From positions 1-39,575 of the IMG/VR virus record IMGVR_UViG_3300035074_000025: a DNA stretch of 39,575 bases; one strand, written 5' to 3'. Position 1 is the first letter of the stretch; every line of letters begins with the position of its first letter. This DNA is from a virus. Positions 23,840-31,152 of the stretch are shown one piece after another. Below the pieces are notes generated by a model that was not told the DNA's origin, did no database searches, and saw only the letters and a list, made by a program, of their open reading frames with translations. A program made the position numbers and the translations under genes.

Positions 23840-25086
23840 TGCACAAAGCACAGGAATGGGCGGTTTGGGGATACGAGTGGTTTGCACAAATCTTTATCTG
23901 GCTGGTGTTTGCGGCGCTGATAATCATGATGCCAGCAGATTCCCCAGGCCAAACGAAGTGGACGCTCATAGCCATTTTAAGCGCGGGGCTTATATCTGAA
24001 ATCTTGATTCGAGAAAAGCTAGGGATTGCCGCGCAATTGCTCTTTGTTTACTGCGTGGCCAACGCCGCTTGGTTCGGTATCTATAAATTCAACAGATACC
24101 AGTTCCTTTGCGTGGCCGATGTGTACTCAGGAAAGTGCATCCTCGATGAGCAAGGAAGGGGGATGCTAGATGTCTATAGCCAACAGGCCATCAAGATGTT
24201 TGCCATGGACGGGCTGGCGAAACTCCTTCTCGTAATCGTCCCGCTGATGCTTTTTTTGGAAAACAGGGAAAGATTGCGCTTTTGGGGATCTCGCTTGGCG
24301 GCGGCATTCTGTGGCGTTGATGTTCTAATGGTCTTCTACGCCTTCTTTTTCGAGCCGAAATGGTGCCAAGTCGTGAACACCTGCGGGGGTTCTTTAAGCA
24401 ACCCCTCAATGAACTCCAGCATGATAGTGGCCACCCTGCCCTTCCTTATTAAGCACACGGGCGGCAAGGTTCGGTGGATTGCCTTGGCCCTTGCCGTTGG
24501 CTCAGTATTTCTCTCCAAGGGAAGCATCGGGATTGGGCTTCTCTGTGCCCTGGCGGTGCTTTACGCCATCCGGTTCAAGTGGTGGAAGCTGCTGGCGCTC
24601 GCCCCCCTGCCCCTTGCTGTGGGCGCATTTCAGATGCCTCTCAATCTGCTGTTTAACTCTGGAAACCGCTTCAACGCTTGGGAGTTCCTCATGGGCGCAT
24701 GGGCAAAGCGGCCCATAAACTACCCCTTTGGGACGGGTTACGGAACCTTTGGGGTCTTCTCGGCAAACCTTCAAGTATCGAGCGGTAAGTTCCAGAATGA
24801 TTGGTGGATTTGGCTCCATAATGATTGGCTGGAAGTCCTCTTTACGCTGGGTGTCGTTGGGCTTGTTCTGGCCCTCCTAGTCTACGCCTCGGCTCTTTGG
24901 AGGCTTTACTGCCGTGGGGAGCATACTGAAACCATATCCCTGTGCCTGTTCGGGCTGGTGATGGGATGCAATTACCCGGCTCATCAGCCGATTTCCGCCT
25001 TGTTCGGAGCCTGGATTGTGCTTTTGGGGCTTCTAAAGACAACAAATAAAGATGCGGAAATTGTCTTGTCGCGGCATAATTGTTAA
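23839..25086 (+). CDS. O-antigen ligase/polymerase-like (Wzy/WaaL) membrane protein
   Basis: 415 residues with about ten hydrophobic segments. Family landmarks are present in order: GGSLSNPSMNSSMI (about 185-198, like the GPFGNPN segment), LSKGSIGIGLL (like SRGA), FNAWEFLMGAW with PFGTGYGTFGVF, then WIWLHNDWLEVLFTLGVVGLVLALL (about 321-345, the H-N-D-x-L motif of Wzy_C). Such enzymes join or polymerise O-antigen at the periplasmic face. The ATG shares the stop of the ejection gene (TAATG), so it is made with virion proteins. LPS modification or envelope targeting is inferred. Confidence 0.75.
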   Translation: MHKAQEWAVWGYEWFAQIFIWLVFAALIIMMPADSPGQTKWTLIAILSAGLISEILIREKLGIAAQLLFVYCVANAAWFGIYKFNRYQFLCVADVYSGKCILDEQGRGMLDVYSQQAIKMFAMDGLAKLLLVIVPLMLFLENRERLRFWGSRLAAAFCGVDVLMVFYAFFFEPKWCQVVNTCGGSLSNPSMNSSMIVATLPFLIKHTGGKVRWIALALAVGSVFLSKGSIGIGLLCALAVLYAIRFKWWKLLALAPLPLAVGAFQMPLNLLFNSGNRFNAWEFLMGAWAKRPINYPFGTGYGTFGVFSANLQVSSGKFQNDWWIWLHNDWLEVLFTLGVVGLVLALLVYASALWRLYCRGEHTETISLCLFGLVMGCNYPAHQPISALFGAWIVLLGLLKTTNKDAEIVLSRHNC

Positions 25087-25100
25087 GATTTATTAACTAT
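25079..25100. promoter_or_regulatory. Third GTTAA-N6-TTAAC palindrome, before the fibre region
   Basis: ATTGTTAA-GATTTA-TTAACTAT spans the end of the Wzy-like gene and the short gap before 25112. Arms match at seven of eight positions. TTGTCT with TAAGAT 17 bases later overlaps it as a weak promoter candidate for the 25.1-32.4 kb unit. Confidence 0.5.
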
Positions 25101-25111
25101 CGGGGGTATTG

Positions 25112-25444
25112 ATGCGCCTTTTCCTTATGTTAGCCATTGTCCTCCTGCCTCAATTTGCCTTCGCCGATGCCGGTGCAATTGATGCCGCAGTGGTGGTGAA
25201 CTACGACGCTTCCACTCAAAGTTCCGCACTCACGGCACCTGCGGGAGCGGGCGGGATTCAGAAGTATCGAATCGCCGCGCAGACCGCCGTTTACTACGTC
25301 GTTGGCGCAGACCCCACGGCCAATTCCACGGGCACTTTTCTTCCCGCAAACACGGTTGATTACGTCTACGTCCAGAGCGGCCACAAAATCGCGGTCGTGA
25401 AGGTTGCTACCTCGGGCCTCATGTCGATCAACAAAGTTAAATAA
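25112..25444 (+). CDS. Small virion-type protein with signal peptide
   Basis: 110 residues from the ATG at 25112. MRLFLMLAIVLLPQFAFA is a Sec signal peptide (AFA cleavage). The mature part, KYRIAAQTAVYYVVG, then GTFLPANTVDYVYVQSGHKIAVV, is like minor tail-region proteins of phages that normally have no leader. First gene after the third late palindrome. Export to periplasm or surface is predicted by the leader; the role is unknown. Confidence 0.6.
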   Translation: MRLFLMLAIVLLPQFAFADAGAIDAAVVVNYDASTQSSALTAPAGAGGIQKYRIAAQTAVYYVVGADPTANSTGTFLPANTVDYVYVQSGHKIAVVKVATSGLMSINKVK

Positions 25445-25455
25445 TGGAGAGAACG

Positions 25456-26046
25456 ATGAAAATCTTTTACCTACTTCTTGCACTTACGATTTCCACTAAC
25501 GCTTTCGCTACTCGGAGAGGTGCACCCTTTCACCCGCATGACGATAAGCGATTCGATGAAATCGAAGATCAACTCGATGAGACAACGGAAGCGGCATCCC
25601 TCGCACGGAAGCAAGCACGGTTCGTCTACGATGTGGCCGTTGATGGCGGTAGCTCGACGGCGAACAAAGCCTTGGGCGTTACCCTCCCTGCGGGAGCGGT
25701 GATTTCCAAGGTTCTGCTCTATATCAACACCGCCTTCACCGACTCTGGAACGGGCTCATTGGCAATTCAGTGCGGTGGAACCAGAGACATTCTTGGTTAT
25801 GCCGACGTAACTTCGCTATCGATGAACTCCATGCTTATCGGCGGATACGAAGACTCTGCAACGAACTCTCCCACAAGCGGCGTGATGATTGTTGGGGACG
25901 GCCCGGCCCTCACCGCGATTACCACGGGGCTTAATAGCGTAACCACCGCTTGCGAAGTGACCGCGATTGTTCGTGGCGATTCCGGCTATGTGCCGCTAAC
26001 GGCTGGCAAGCTCACTGGCATTATCGAGTATTTCCAATTCGAGTAA
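25456..26046 (+). CDS. Beta-rich tail-region protein with signal peptide
   Basis: 196 residues from the ATG at 25456 (GGAGA seven bases ahead; an in-frame ATG at 25444 is less likely). MKIFYLLLALTISTNAFA is a signal peptide. A short coiled coil follows (DKRFDEIEDQLDETTEAASLARKQ), then strands typical of phage trimeric decoration or fibre tips (VTLPAGAVISKVLLYINTAF). Coiled coil plus beta domain suggests a trimer. Confidence 0.6.
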   Translation: MKIFYLLLALTISTNAFATRRGAPFHPHDDKRFDEIEDQLDETTEAASLARKQARFVYDVAVDGGSSTANKALGVTLPAGAVISKVLLYINTAFTDSGTGSLAIQCGGTRDILGYADVTSLSMNSMLIGGYEDSATNSPTSGVMIVGDGPALTAITTGLNSVTTACEVTAIVRGDSGYVPLTAGKLTGIIEYFQFE

Positions 26047-26080
26047 CGGCGACTAAATGAGCGGATAAGGGGGTTAGGGA

Positions 26081-26710
26081 ATGACCCTAGCTGTTCAAAC
26101 TGTACGGCAAGTATTCAACGGTAACGGAAGTACGGTTGATTTCACGATTCCCTTCGCCTTTTCTGCAAACGATGAAGTAGAGGTAATTCACGTTTCTTCG
26201 GCTGGCGTGGAAACGGCACAAACATACACCACGCACTACACAATCGTCGGATCTACGCTGACGATGGTAACGGCCCCGGCAAGCGGGGCCTTTCTTCTTA
26301 TCAAGATGGATAAGGACTTAGAGCAGCAGACGTGTGACTTCGCTGACAACACTCCATTCCTGCCGACGACTGTAGAATCCTCAGACGACTACCAAGCCTC
26401 TCTTATTCAGCAGCTAAACGAGCGAATCGACCGCTGCGTTACTTTCCCGAAAAGCTCTACACATACCAATATAGAGATCCCGCGAACGCTGGTGGCCAGT
26501 TCTGTGCCGATGGTGAATGCGGGAGCAACAGCTTTCGAGTGGATCACGAGAGACAGTTTAGCGGGTGACGACGGGACCGATGGGGCTGACGGCGATGACG
26601 GTGCCAGGGGAAGTCTTTGGACTACTGGCTCGGGGGCACCGGCTGGCTCGGCTAACGCCGGGGACTTGTACTTGGACGAAGATACGGGGAACGTATGGCA
26701 ATACAGCTAA
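26081..26710 (+). CDS. Tail fibre, N-terminal half (split by HNH insertion)
   Basis: 209 residues. The N-terminus (VQTVRQVFNGNGSTVDFTIPFAF) is the T7 gp17-type domain that anchors fibres to the tail; a helical linker follows. After about 165 comes a collagen-like run GDDGTDGADGDDGARG and then GSAPAGSANAGDLYLDEDTG-type sequence ending NVWQYS. In intact phage fibres this segment usually continues W-x-x-IGNIKGxTGPxG. That continuation is found in the same frame 474 bases later at 27182. The stop here coincides with the end of the antisense HNH gene. Confidence 0.75.
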   Translation: MTLAVQTVRQVFNGNGSTVDFTIPFAFSANDEVEVIHVSSAGVETAQTYTTHYTIVGSTLTMVTAPASGAFLLIKMDKDLEQQTCDFADNTPFLPTTVESSDDYQASLIQQLNERIDRCVTFPKSSTHTNIEIPRTLVASSVPMVNAGATAFEWITRDSLAGDDGTDGADGDDGARGSLWTTGSGAPAGSANAGDLYLDEDTGNVWQYS

Positions 26711-27126
26711 ACATTCAAAGTATCTTCTGCCGACCACTTTGCATGAAGTCGCTTTCTCTTCGCCATTTCGCAGATGGAACAGTAACGCTGTTTTCCATAA
26801 ACTTTATCAAATGGATGCCCTCGTTTGCAGTGCGTCTTTCTGGCATTAAGCGCAGGTCGAGAAACGCTGTCATTGAAAATGTTTTCTTTGCGCGTGAGAA
26901 GCTGAAGATGCTGGGCGTTCACGCATCCAGGCTTTCGGCAAATGTGATTAATGACAAGTCCTTCGGGAATGTCTCCGTGGACAAAGAACCAAGCAACGCG
27001 ATGTGCGCGGCGGTTTCTTCGGCGAAAGTGAAAAGTTCCATATCCGTCCTTATCAACCTGGGCTTGCCACATATGGCAGTCACCAACCTTTTTCCACTTA
27101 GTATTAAATCTTTCGTTGTCCGTCAT
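26707..27126 (-). CDS. HNH homing-type endonuclease inserted in the fibre gene
   Basis: 139 residues from the ATG at 27126 with GGAGG five bases upstream. It shows the phage HNH layout: CHMWQAQVDKDGYGTF, RAHRVAWFFVHGDIPEG, VINHICRKPGCVNAQHLQLLT (His-Asn-His core), then a Cys cluster HCKRGHPF and CSIC for zinc. Free-standing HNH genes of this kind spread by cutting intron- or insertion-less relatives. It is antisense to the surrounding operon and fills almost the whole gap between the two fibre halves. Confidence 0.88.
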   Translation of the reverse strand: MTDNERFNTKWKKVGDCHMWQAQVDKDGYGTFHFRRRNRRAHRVAWFFVHGDIPEGLVINHICRKPGCVNAQHLQLLTRKENIFNDSVSRPALNARKTHCKRGHPFDKVYGKQRYCSICEMAKRKRLHAKWSAEDTLNV

Positions 27127-27181
27127 ATGAGCCTCCGCATGGAACGCATGGGTGCATGGAACACATGGGGGAATTTCTAAC

Positions 27182-27601
27182 ATGGGATGGACGCAGATTG
27201 CAAACATTAAGGGTACGACCGGTCCCGCAGGACCGACCACCTATGACTTAGTTGTAGACGCCGCTGGCGGCGGGGACCATACGACGATAGGTGCCGCGAT
27301 TACTGCGGCCAGCGCCGGGGATTCCATAATTATAGTTAAGGGCACATACGCCGAGAACGTCACTGTTTCAAAGCAGCTATTTATTCAAGGCAGGGGCCGA
27401 GGCTCATTCATCGACGGCACGGTTACGTTTGATTCATCGTCGGATTACAGCACTCTAAAAGACGTGAAGGTTGGCGGCGACGTAACTCTGCAATCTGGCG
27501 CTGATGGGATTCGTGCCGACATTCTTTTCGAGAACGGATTTCAATTCCAAGTTGACGCGGCAGTTGTTGGCGACAACCTAACAAGCGTCACGGAGGCATG
27601 A
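27182..27601 (+). CDS. Tail fibre, C-terminal half (beta-helix part)
   Basis: 139 residues from the ATG at 27182. It opens GWTQIANIKGTTGPAGP, the usual sequel to the NVWQYS end of the upstream half, then VVDAAGGGDHTTIGAAITAA, SIIIVKGTYAENVTV and repeated short strands, as in right-handed beta-helices of the pectate-lyase type. GGGGGA nine bases before the ATG could let it be translated alone. It lacks its own tail-anchoring domain. It is in the same frame as the upstream half. ATGA overlap with the next gene. Confidence 0.65.
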   Translation: MGWTQIANIKGTTGPAGPTTYDLVVDAAGGGDHTTIGAAITAASAGDSIIIVKGTYAENVTVSKQLFIQGRGRGSFIDGTVTFDSSSDYSTLKDVKVGGDVTLQSGADGIRADILFENGFQFQVDAAVVGDNLTSVTEA

Positions 27602-28296
27602 TGTTCAGGCTTTTAGTTATCCTACAGATTCTCCCAGCGATTGCCTTCGGTGCTGCGTCAAGCGGTTATACGGTTGGAGGCCCGATTAAGTCTCGTACCA
27701 GCTTTATCCTGGAAGACCCGGGGGCCGGTCAGAGCACGGTTACAATTGTTTCCCCATCGGTTGTTGGATCTAGCAAAATAGCCACGCTTTTCGATGCGAC
27801 GGATACGATTGTCGGCAAGGCGACCACTGACACCCTGACGAATAAGACGATTGCTGCGGCCAACAACACCCTGACCATAGCTTGCTCTGATCTATCTGAC
27901 GAAGCGGCATCATGCGCCACCGATGCCACGAACGCCTCGAACATTTCCAGCGGAACACTTTCCGTAGCCCGCGCCACCATTGCCAACACGGCCCTCACAA
28001 CCTGCACCACGGCGAGAACCGTTGACTGGTCTTTGGGGAACTCGTTCACGCTTTTACTGACTGACGCGAACTCTTGCGCAGTTACATTCTCCAACCCAAC
28101 GTCTGGACAAGTTATCGTTATCGACTATACAAACGGTGCTGGTTCTGGTTCTGGCTCTGTTTCCTATGTTTCTACAGTGAAGTGGCCCGGAGGAACCGTG
28201 CCCACAATGTCCACTGGTGCCTCTGCCACCGACTCCTGCACGTTCAAGTACAACGGGACCGACTACAGGGGAAGCTGCGTACAGGATATGCAATGA
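27598..28296 (+). CDS. Tail-fibre-like protein with signal peptide
   Basis: 232 residues (a second ATG at 27601 would remove one). MMFRLLVILQILPAIAFG is a probable signal peptide. The mature part has the fibre repeat DTLTNKTIAAANNTL, then SGTLSVARATIANTALT and a beta-sheet end with NPTSGQVIVIDYTNG. Such sequences are otherwise typical of cytoplasmically assembled phage fibres, so the leader is odd. Overlaps both neighbours by ATGA. Confidence 0.65.
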   Translation: MMFRLLVILQILPAIAFGAASSGYTVGGPIKSRTSFILEDPGAGQSTVTIVSPSVVGSSKIATLFDATDTIVGKATTDTLTNKTIAAANNTLTIACSDLSDEAASCATDATNASNISSGTLSVARATIANTALTTCTTARTVDWSLGNSFTLLLTDANSCAVTFSNPTSGQVIVIDYTNGAGSGSGSVSYVSTVKWPGGTVPTMSTGASATDSCTFKYNGTDYRGSCVQDMQ

Positions 28297-29213
28297 TTAG
28301 GCTCCTTGCCATCATTGCCATCATCATCCCGGCGAACGCTGGCGTTTTCCCGTTTTCTTTCTGGCAGAGCGGCGGATTACTCGTATCCACCTGTGCCGAT
28401 GGAACGCTTACAAGCGATGGCGATTACGATATTTGCAATATGGGTTCTAGTGGAAACATTGTTTTCACTGGCGGTCCTGGGCTTGTTTGGCGTGATGCAG
28501 TTGGCGGCGGCGGGGCTGGCGGAAACAGTAAGGCATCTGAAGATGGAACTGGCGGAGGGGGCGGCGGCGGGGAGCACCTAGACGATGCTGCGCTGGCATA
28601 TTCCGTTTCTGCTGGAACATATCCCATAATAATTGGTGCGGGAGGAGCGCACGATCCTACGGCATCGAACGGCGCTCGCGGTGGTATTGGTGGCGATACA
28701 ACGGGAATCGGCGTTACCGCAGATGGCGGCGGCGGCGGCGGCGGTACTGCTGTAGATGGCGGCATAGGCGGCGACGGCGGAAACGGCGGAGGCGGGGCCA
28801 AGAGCACAACCAAGGATGGCGTTGCCGGTGGTAACGGAGATCAGTTCGATGGTGGTGCTGGAGAAACCACGGACACGCGCTTTGCTGCTGGTGGCGGCGG
28901 CGGTGCCGCAGAGAACGGCGATGACGGAACGAATACAGTAAACGGTGATGGGGGCGTAGGAACTGCCAGCACAATCACTGGATCTGCAATTGATAAGGGT
29001 GGCGGCGGTGGCGGCGGTACTGAATCGGCATCTGCCGGAACTGGCGGCACAGGGGGCGGTGGAGCTGGTGGAGCCGATCAGAACGATGGAAATGCCGGGA
29101 CCGATGGACTGGGTGGCGGTGGCGGCGGTGGCGGCGGCGCTTTCGCTGGAGTCGGTCACGTTGGGGCGGACGGCGGTGACGGGAAGTTCATCGTTCGCTG
29201 GAAGGCAAGATGA
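28293..29213 (+). CDS. Glycine-rich adhesin-like protein with signal peptide
   Basis: 306 residues from the ATG at 28293. MIRLLAIIAIIIPANA is a signal peptide. From about residue 70 the chain is dominated by Gly runs (GGGGGGEHL, GGGGGGGT, GGGGAGGAD and so on) with an extremely Gly-rich middle, ending GADGGDGKFIVRWKAR. Phage adhesin tips such as S16 gp38 pack Gly-rich runs as polyglycine-II helices; a similar receptor-binding fold is inferred. The repeats would be recombination-prone. Confidence 0.65.
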   Translation: MIRLLAIIAIIIPANAGVFPFSFWQSGGLLVSTCADGTLTSDGDYDICNMGSSGNIVFTGGPGLVWRDAVGGGGAGGNSKASEDGTGGGGGGGEHLDDAALAYSVSAGTYPIIIGAGGAHDPTASNGARGGIGGDTTGIGVTADGGGGGGGTAVDGGIGGDGGNGGGGAKSTTKDGVAGGNGDQFDGGAGETTDTRFAAGGGGGAAENGDDGTNTVNGDGGVGTASTITGSAIDKGGGGGGGTESASAGTGGTGGGGAGGADQNDGNAGTDGLGGGGGGGGGAFAGVGHVGADGGDGKFIVRWKAR

Positions 29214-29584
29214 TTACTTTATTTATACTTATTTTCTCAATGCAAGCGGATGCGGCACGCTACTTCGCGCAGGTGGATGCGGGCGTAGTGAAGAATGTTA
29301 TCAGGGCAGATAACCCTGAGTTTTTGAAAAAGCTTCCCGGAGAATGGGTGGAAACCTCGAAAGACGGTTCCATTGGGAAGAACTACGCCATGATCGACGG
29401 CGAATACCATAAAGACATTAACGCTTTTCTTTCAAAGAAACCCTTTCCCTCATGGCGGTTAGATAAAGACAAAAAGGAATGGGCACCTCCAATCGGGAAA
29501 GAGAAACCGCCGAAGGAAGAGAAATCAGTTTTTGAGTGGGATGAGCAAACCCAAGGATGGAAGAAAATCAATACCAGGGATTAG
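29210..29584 (+). CDS. Tail-fibre-assembly-like protein with signal peptide
   Basis: 124 residues, ATGA overlap with the Gly-rich gene. MITLFILIFSMQADA is a leader with an ADA cleavage site. The rest (YFAQVDAGVVKNVIRADN, PFPSWRLDKDKKEWAPPI, FEWDEQTQGWKKI) is a known phage pattern: FAxxDxxNxVxxVIVxD, then PYPSWxLDEDTCxWxPPxP and YxWDExxxxW. Relatives are virion-gene neighbours without leaders. Confidence 0.6.
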   Translation: MITLFILIFSMQADAARYFAQVDAGVVKNVIRADNPEFLKKLPGEWVETSKDGSIGKNYAMIDGEYHKDINAFLSKKPFPSWRLDKDKKEWAPPIGKEKPPKEEKSVFEWDEQTQGWKKINTRD

Positions 29585-29599
29585 GGGGCAAGGAAGCCT

Positions 29600-29764
29600 A
29601 TGGACCCGGAAGAGCAGAAAAAGATTTTCAAGGAAGCGCTTAAAGAGTGGATGGACGAGAAGTACGTCGCGCTCGGGAAGTGGTCAATGGGAATGATCGC
29701 CGCCCTTGCGATGGGCGCTCTGGCTTATTTCATTCTTTGGGCCAATGGCTGGAGGCAAGGATAG
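29600..29764 (+). CDS. Small one-helix membrane protein, holin-like (54 aa)
   Basis: Starts MDPEEQKKIFKEALKEWMDE, then a Lys/Leu amphipathic part and one membrane span (MIAALAMGALAYFILW) with a short tail. The layout (acidic helical N-terminus, ALGKWS, single span ending NGW) is one I know from small phage proteins beside lysis genes. AAGGA precedes the ATG. A holin or holin-regulator role is possible. Overlaps the next gene by 20 bases. Confidence 0.6.
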   Translation: MDPEEQKKIFKEALKEWMDEKYVALGKWSMGMIAALAMGALAYFILWANGWRQG

Positions 29765-30104
29765 TGTGTGGAGGGAGAAGCTACAGCACGCTTTTGATTC
29801 TATCGGCTCTGAGCTTATTGCTGGCGTTAGCCTCATGGTTACAGCCGCAGTTCTCGGATTCATTCGATCTATTTTTAAACGACTCTTGCCGGAACAACCA
29901 GCGGGAGTGCAAACAATAAAGGAGACAAAAATGGAAGAGAAAAAAGCAGTAGTATTTAAAATCGACGGTGGCTTTTTCTACATCAGCGTAGACCCCAACA
30001 AAGACGGTCAGAACGTGCTGGAGTTGAAGGTGGATCTTGCCGAGGTGCCTGACGAAGTAATCAGCGCATTGAAAAGCAAAGACGCTCCCGCTCCGGTGGC
30101 GTAA
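29745..30104 (+). CDS. Membrane protein with a second internal start
   Basis: 119 residues from the ATG at 29745: MAGGKDSVWREKLQHAF, one hydrophobic segment (LIAGVSLMVTAAVLGFI), basic residues (FKRLL), then a soluble domain. The soluble domain starts at a second ATG (29931, MEEKKAVVFKIDGGFF) that has the strongest ribosome site in the area. It may make a 119-residue membrane form and a 57-residue soluble form, as in lysis genes with two starts. Confidence 0.5.
   Translation: MAGGKDSVWREKLQHAFDSIGSELIAGVSLMVTAAVLGFIRSIFKRLLPEQPAGVQTIKETKMEEKKAVVFKIDGGFFYISVDPNKDGQNVLELKVDLAEVPDEVISALKSKDAPAPVA
29918..29924 (+). promoter_or_regulatory. Internal ribosome binding site for a 57-residue product
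   Basis: AAAGGAG lies six to seven bases before the ATG at 29931, within the frame that opens at 29745. It is a better ribosome site than that of the upstream start. Confidence 0.55.
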
Positions 30105-30790
30105 TGGTAGCGCGGTTTATGGCCGGGGCTGTAATGGCCCTGGCTTTAGCCTCCTGCTCAGCCGTTAATCAAGAGCTGAACGCTAAGATTGTTTATAAGC
30201 CAGAGATGTTCATGGAGATCAACGGGAAGGAATTCCGTGGAACTGCTGTGCCGGATCGCGCCGAAAGCTACAAGGTCAAGATCGTGGCACGCGGGAAAAT
30301 TAATATGTTCCTCGCCACCACCTGCCATGAGGAAATCAAGCAGGAATTCGATCCCGGCTTTTTCGAGAAGGGCAATAAGCACGAATTTACCTATACGCCG
30401 GTCAAGGAATTGGAAGACGGTGAAACCTGCATGATGACCCTCGCCACCTACGAGAAGGATAAGGGTCGGCATGAGTGGGGCGCTATCGACTTCCAGAACG
30501 GAACGGAGAACGTATCGGCCACGCTTCTCTGCGATGGCTACAAGGTATTAACCAAGCCGGTTTCCATCTGCCGGGCGCATGAGGGGCTTATGCAGCGGAT
30601 CGTCTTTGATCGCGAAATGGTGGTTAAACACGATGAGCCACACTGCGCGGTGATGAAAAGCAAAGACATGAAAACCTTTGATTGGATCATGCCCAAGGGC
30701 GAATGCACCTACTACTTTGGCGACGAGAACGATAATTTCCACCGCCTATCGACTATCGGCTACGACGGGCACCTTCTGAGGGAGATGTAA
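30104..30790 (+). CDS. Phage-encoded lipoprotein
   Basis: 228 residues. MVARFMAGAVMALALASCSAV ends in a lipobox LASC with Cys18 as the acylated residue, so it should be an envelope lipoprotein. The mature part has scattered Cys (TTCHEE, ETCMM, LLCDGY, SICRAHEG) and a conserved-looking end PKGECTYYFGD. ATG overlaps the previous stop (TAATG). A surface-exclusion or fibre-region function is possible from position; the family is not named. Confidence 0.65.
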   Translation: MVARFMAGAVMALALASCSAVNQELNAKIVYKPEMFMEINGKEFRGTAVPDRAESYKVKIVARGKINMFLATTCHEEIKQEFDPGFFEKGNKHEFTYTPVKELEDGETCMMTLATYEKDKGRHEWGAIDFQNGTENVSATLLCDGYKVLTKPVSICRAHEGLMQRIVFDREMVVKHDEPHCAVMKSKDMKTFDWIMPKGECTYYFGDENDNFHRLSTIGYDGHLLREM

Positions 30791-30791
30791 T

Positions 30792-31025
30792 ATGTGGACA
30801 GTAATCCTAAACATCCTCGGCCCATTGATTCTTTTCGCTTGTGAGAAATTCCAAGGCACCGAGGCCAAGCGGCGCGAATACATGATTATGGTGGAAGCCA
30901 TGGCGAGCTACGGCATTAAGTCTGCACAGCGGCGCATGAAGGCTTGGGAGCAGAAATTCGAGGTTCGCGAAGAGTGGAAGCGCATTAAGGCTGAACGGGC
31001 GGCGGCGGCAAAAAGTGGAACTTGA
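30792..31025 (+). CDS. Small membrane-anchored helical protein
   Basis: 77 residues: MWTVILNILGPLILFACEKF is a short membrane anchor, then a long charged helix (EYMIMVEAMASYGIKSAQRRMK, VREEWKRIKAERAAAA). An N-terminal anchor plus long helix recalls i-spanins (Rz), but the length is short and no o-spanin lipoprotein is nested in it. Two bases after the lipoprotein gene. Confidence 0.5.
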   Translation: MWTVILNILGPLILFACEKFQGTEAKRREYMIMVEAMASYGIKSAQRRMKAWEQKFEVREEWKRIKAERAAAAKSGT

Positions 31026-31116
31026 AGACCTGCGGGGGGCTTCAAAAGCAGAATTAGAAGCGATTAAAAAGAAGCGCAAGCGGAAGAAGAAAAAGCAGAA
31101 GACGCGCAGAAAGTAA
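31015..31116 (+). CDS. Possible 33-residue very basic peptide
   Basis: A GTG at 31015, inside the end of the previous gene, opens VELEDLRGASKAELEAI followed by a run of Lys and Arg (KKKRKRKKKKQKTRRK). No ribosome site of note. The composition suits nucleic-acid or membrane contact. It may equally be untranslated spacer. Confidence 0.3.
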   Translation: MELEDLRGASKAELEAIKKKRKRKKKKQKTRRK

Positions 31117-31152
31117 TACCTAGTATCACCAACGCAGGGACGCGGAGGTTTT

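Noticed and set aside
26708-27181. Group I or group II intron in the fibre gene.
   Set aside because: The antisense HNH gene takes up about 420 of the 474 bases, leaving no room for an intron core on the sense strand. A plain HNH insertion is simpler.
28424-29159. Long open frames rich in Pro, Ala, Ser or Arg on the minus strand.
   Set aside because: They are mirror images of the Gly-rich coding repeats (GGC/GGT) on the plus strand, with no ribosome site.
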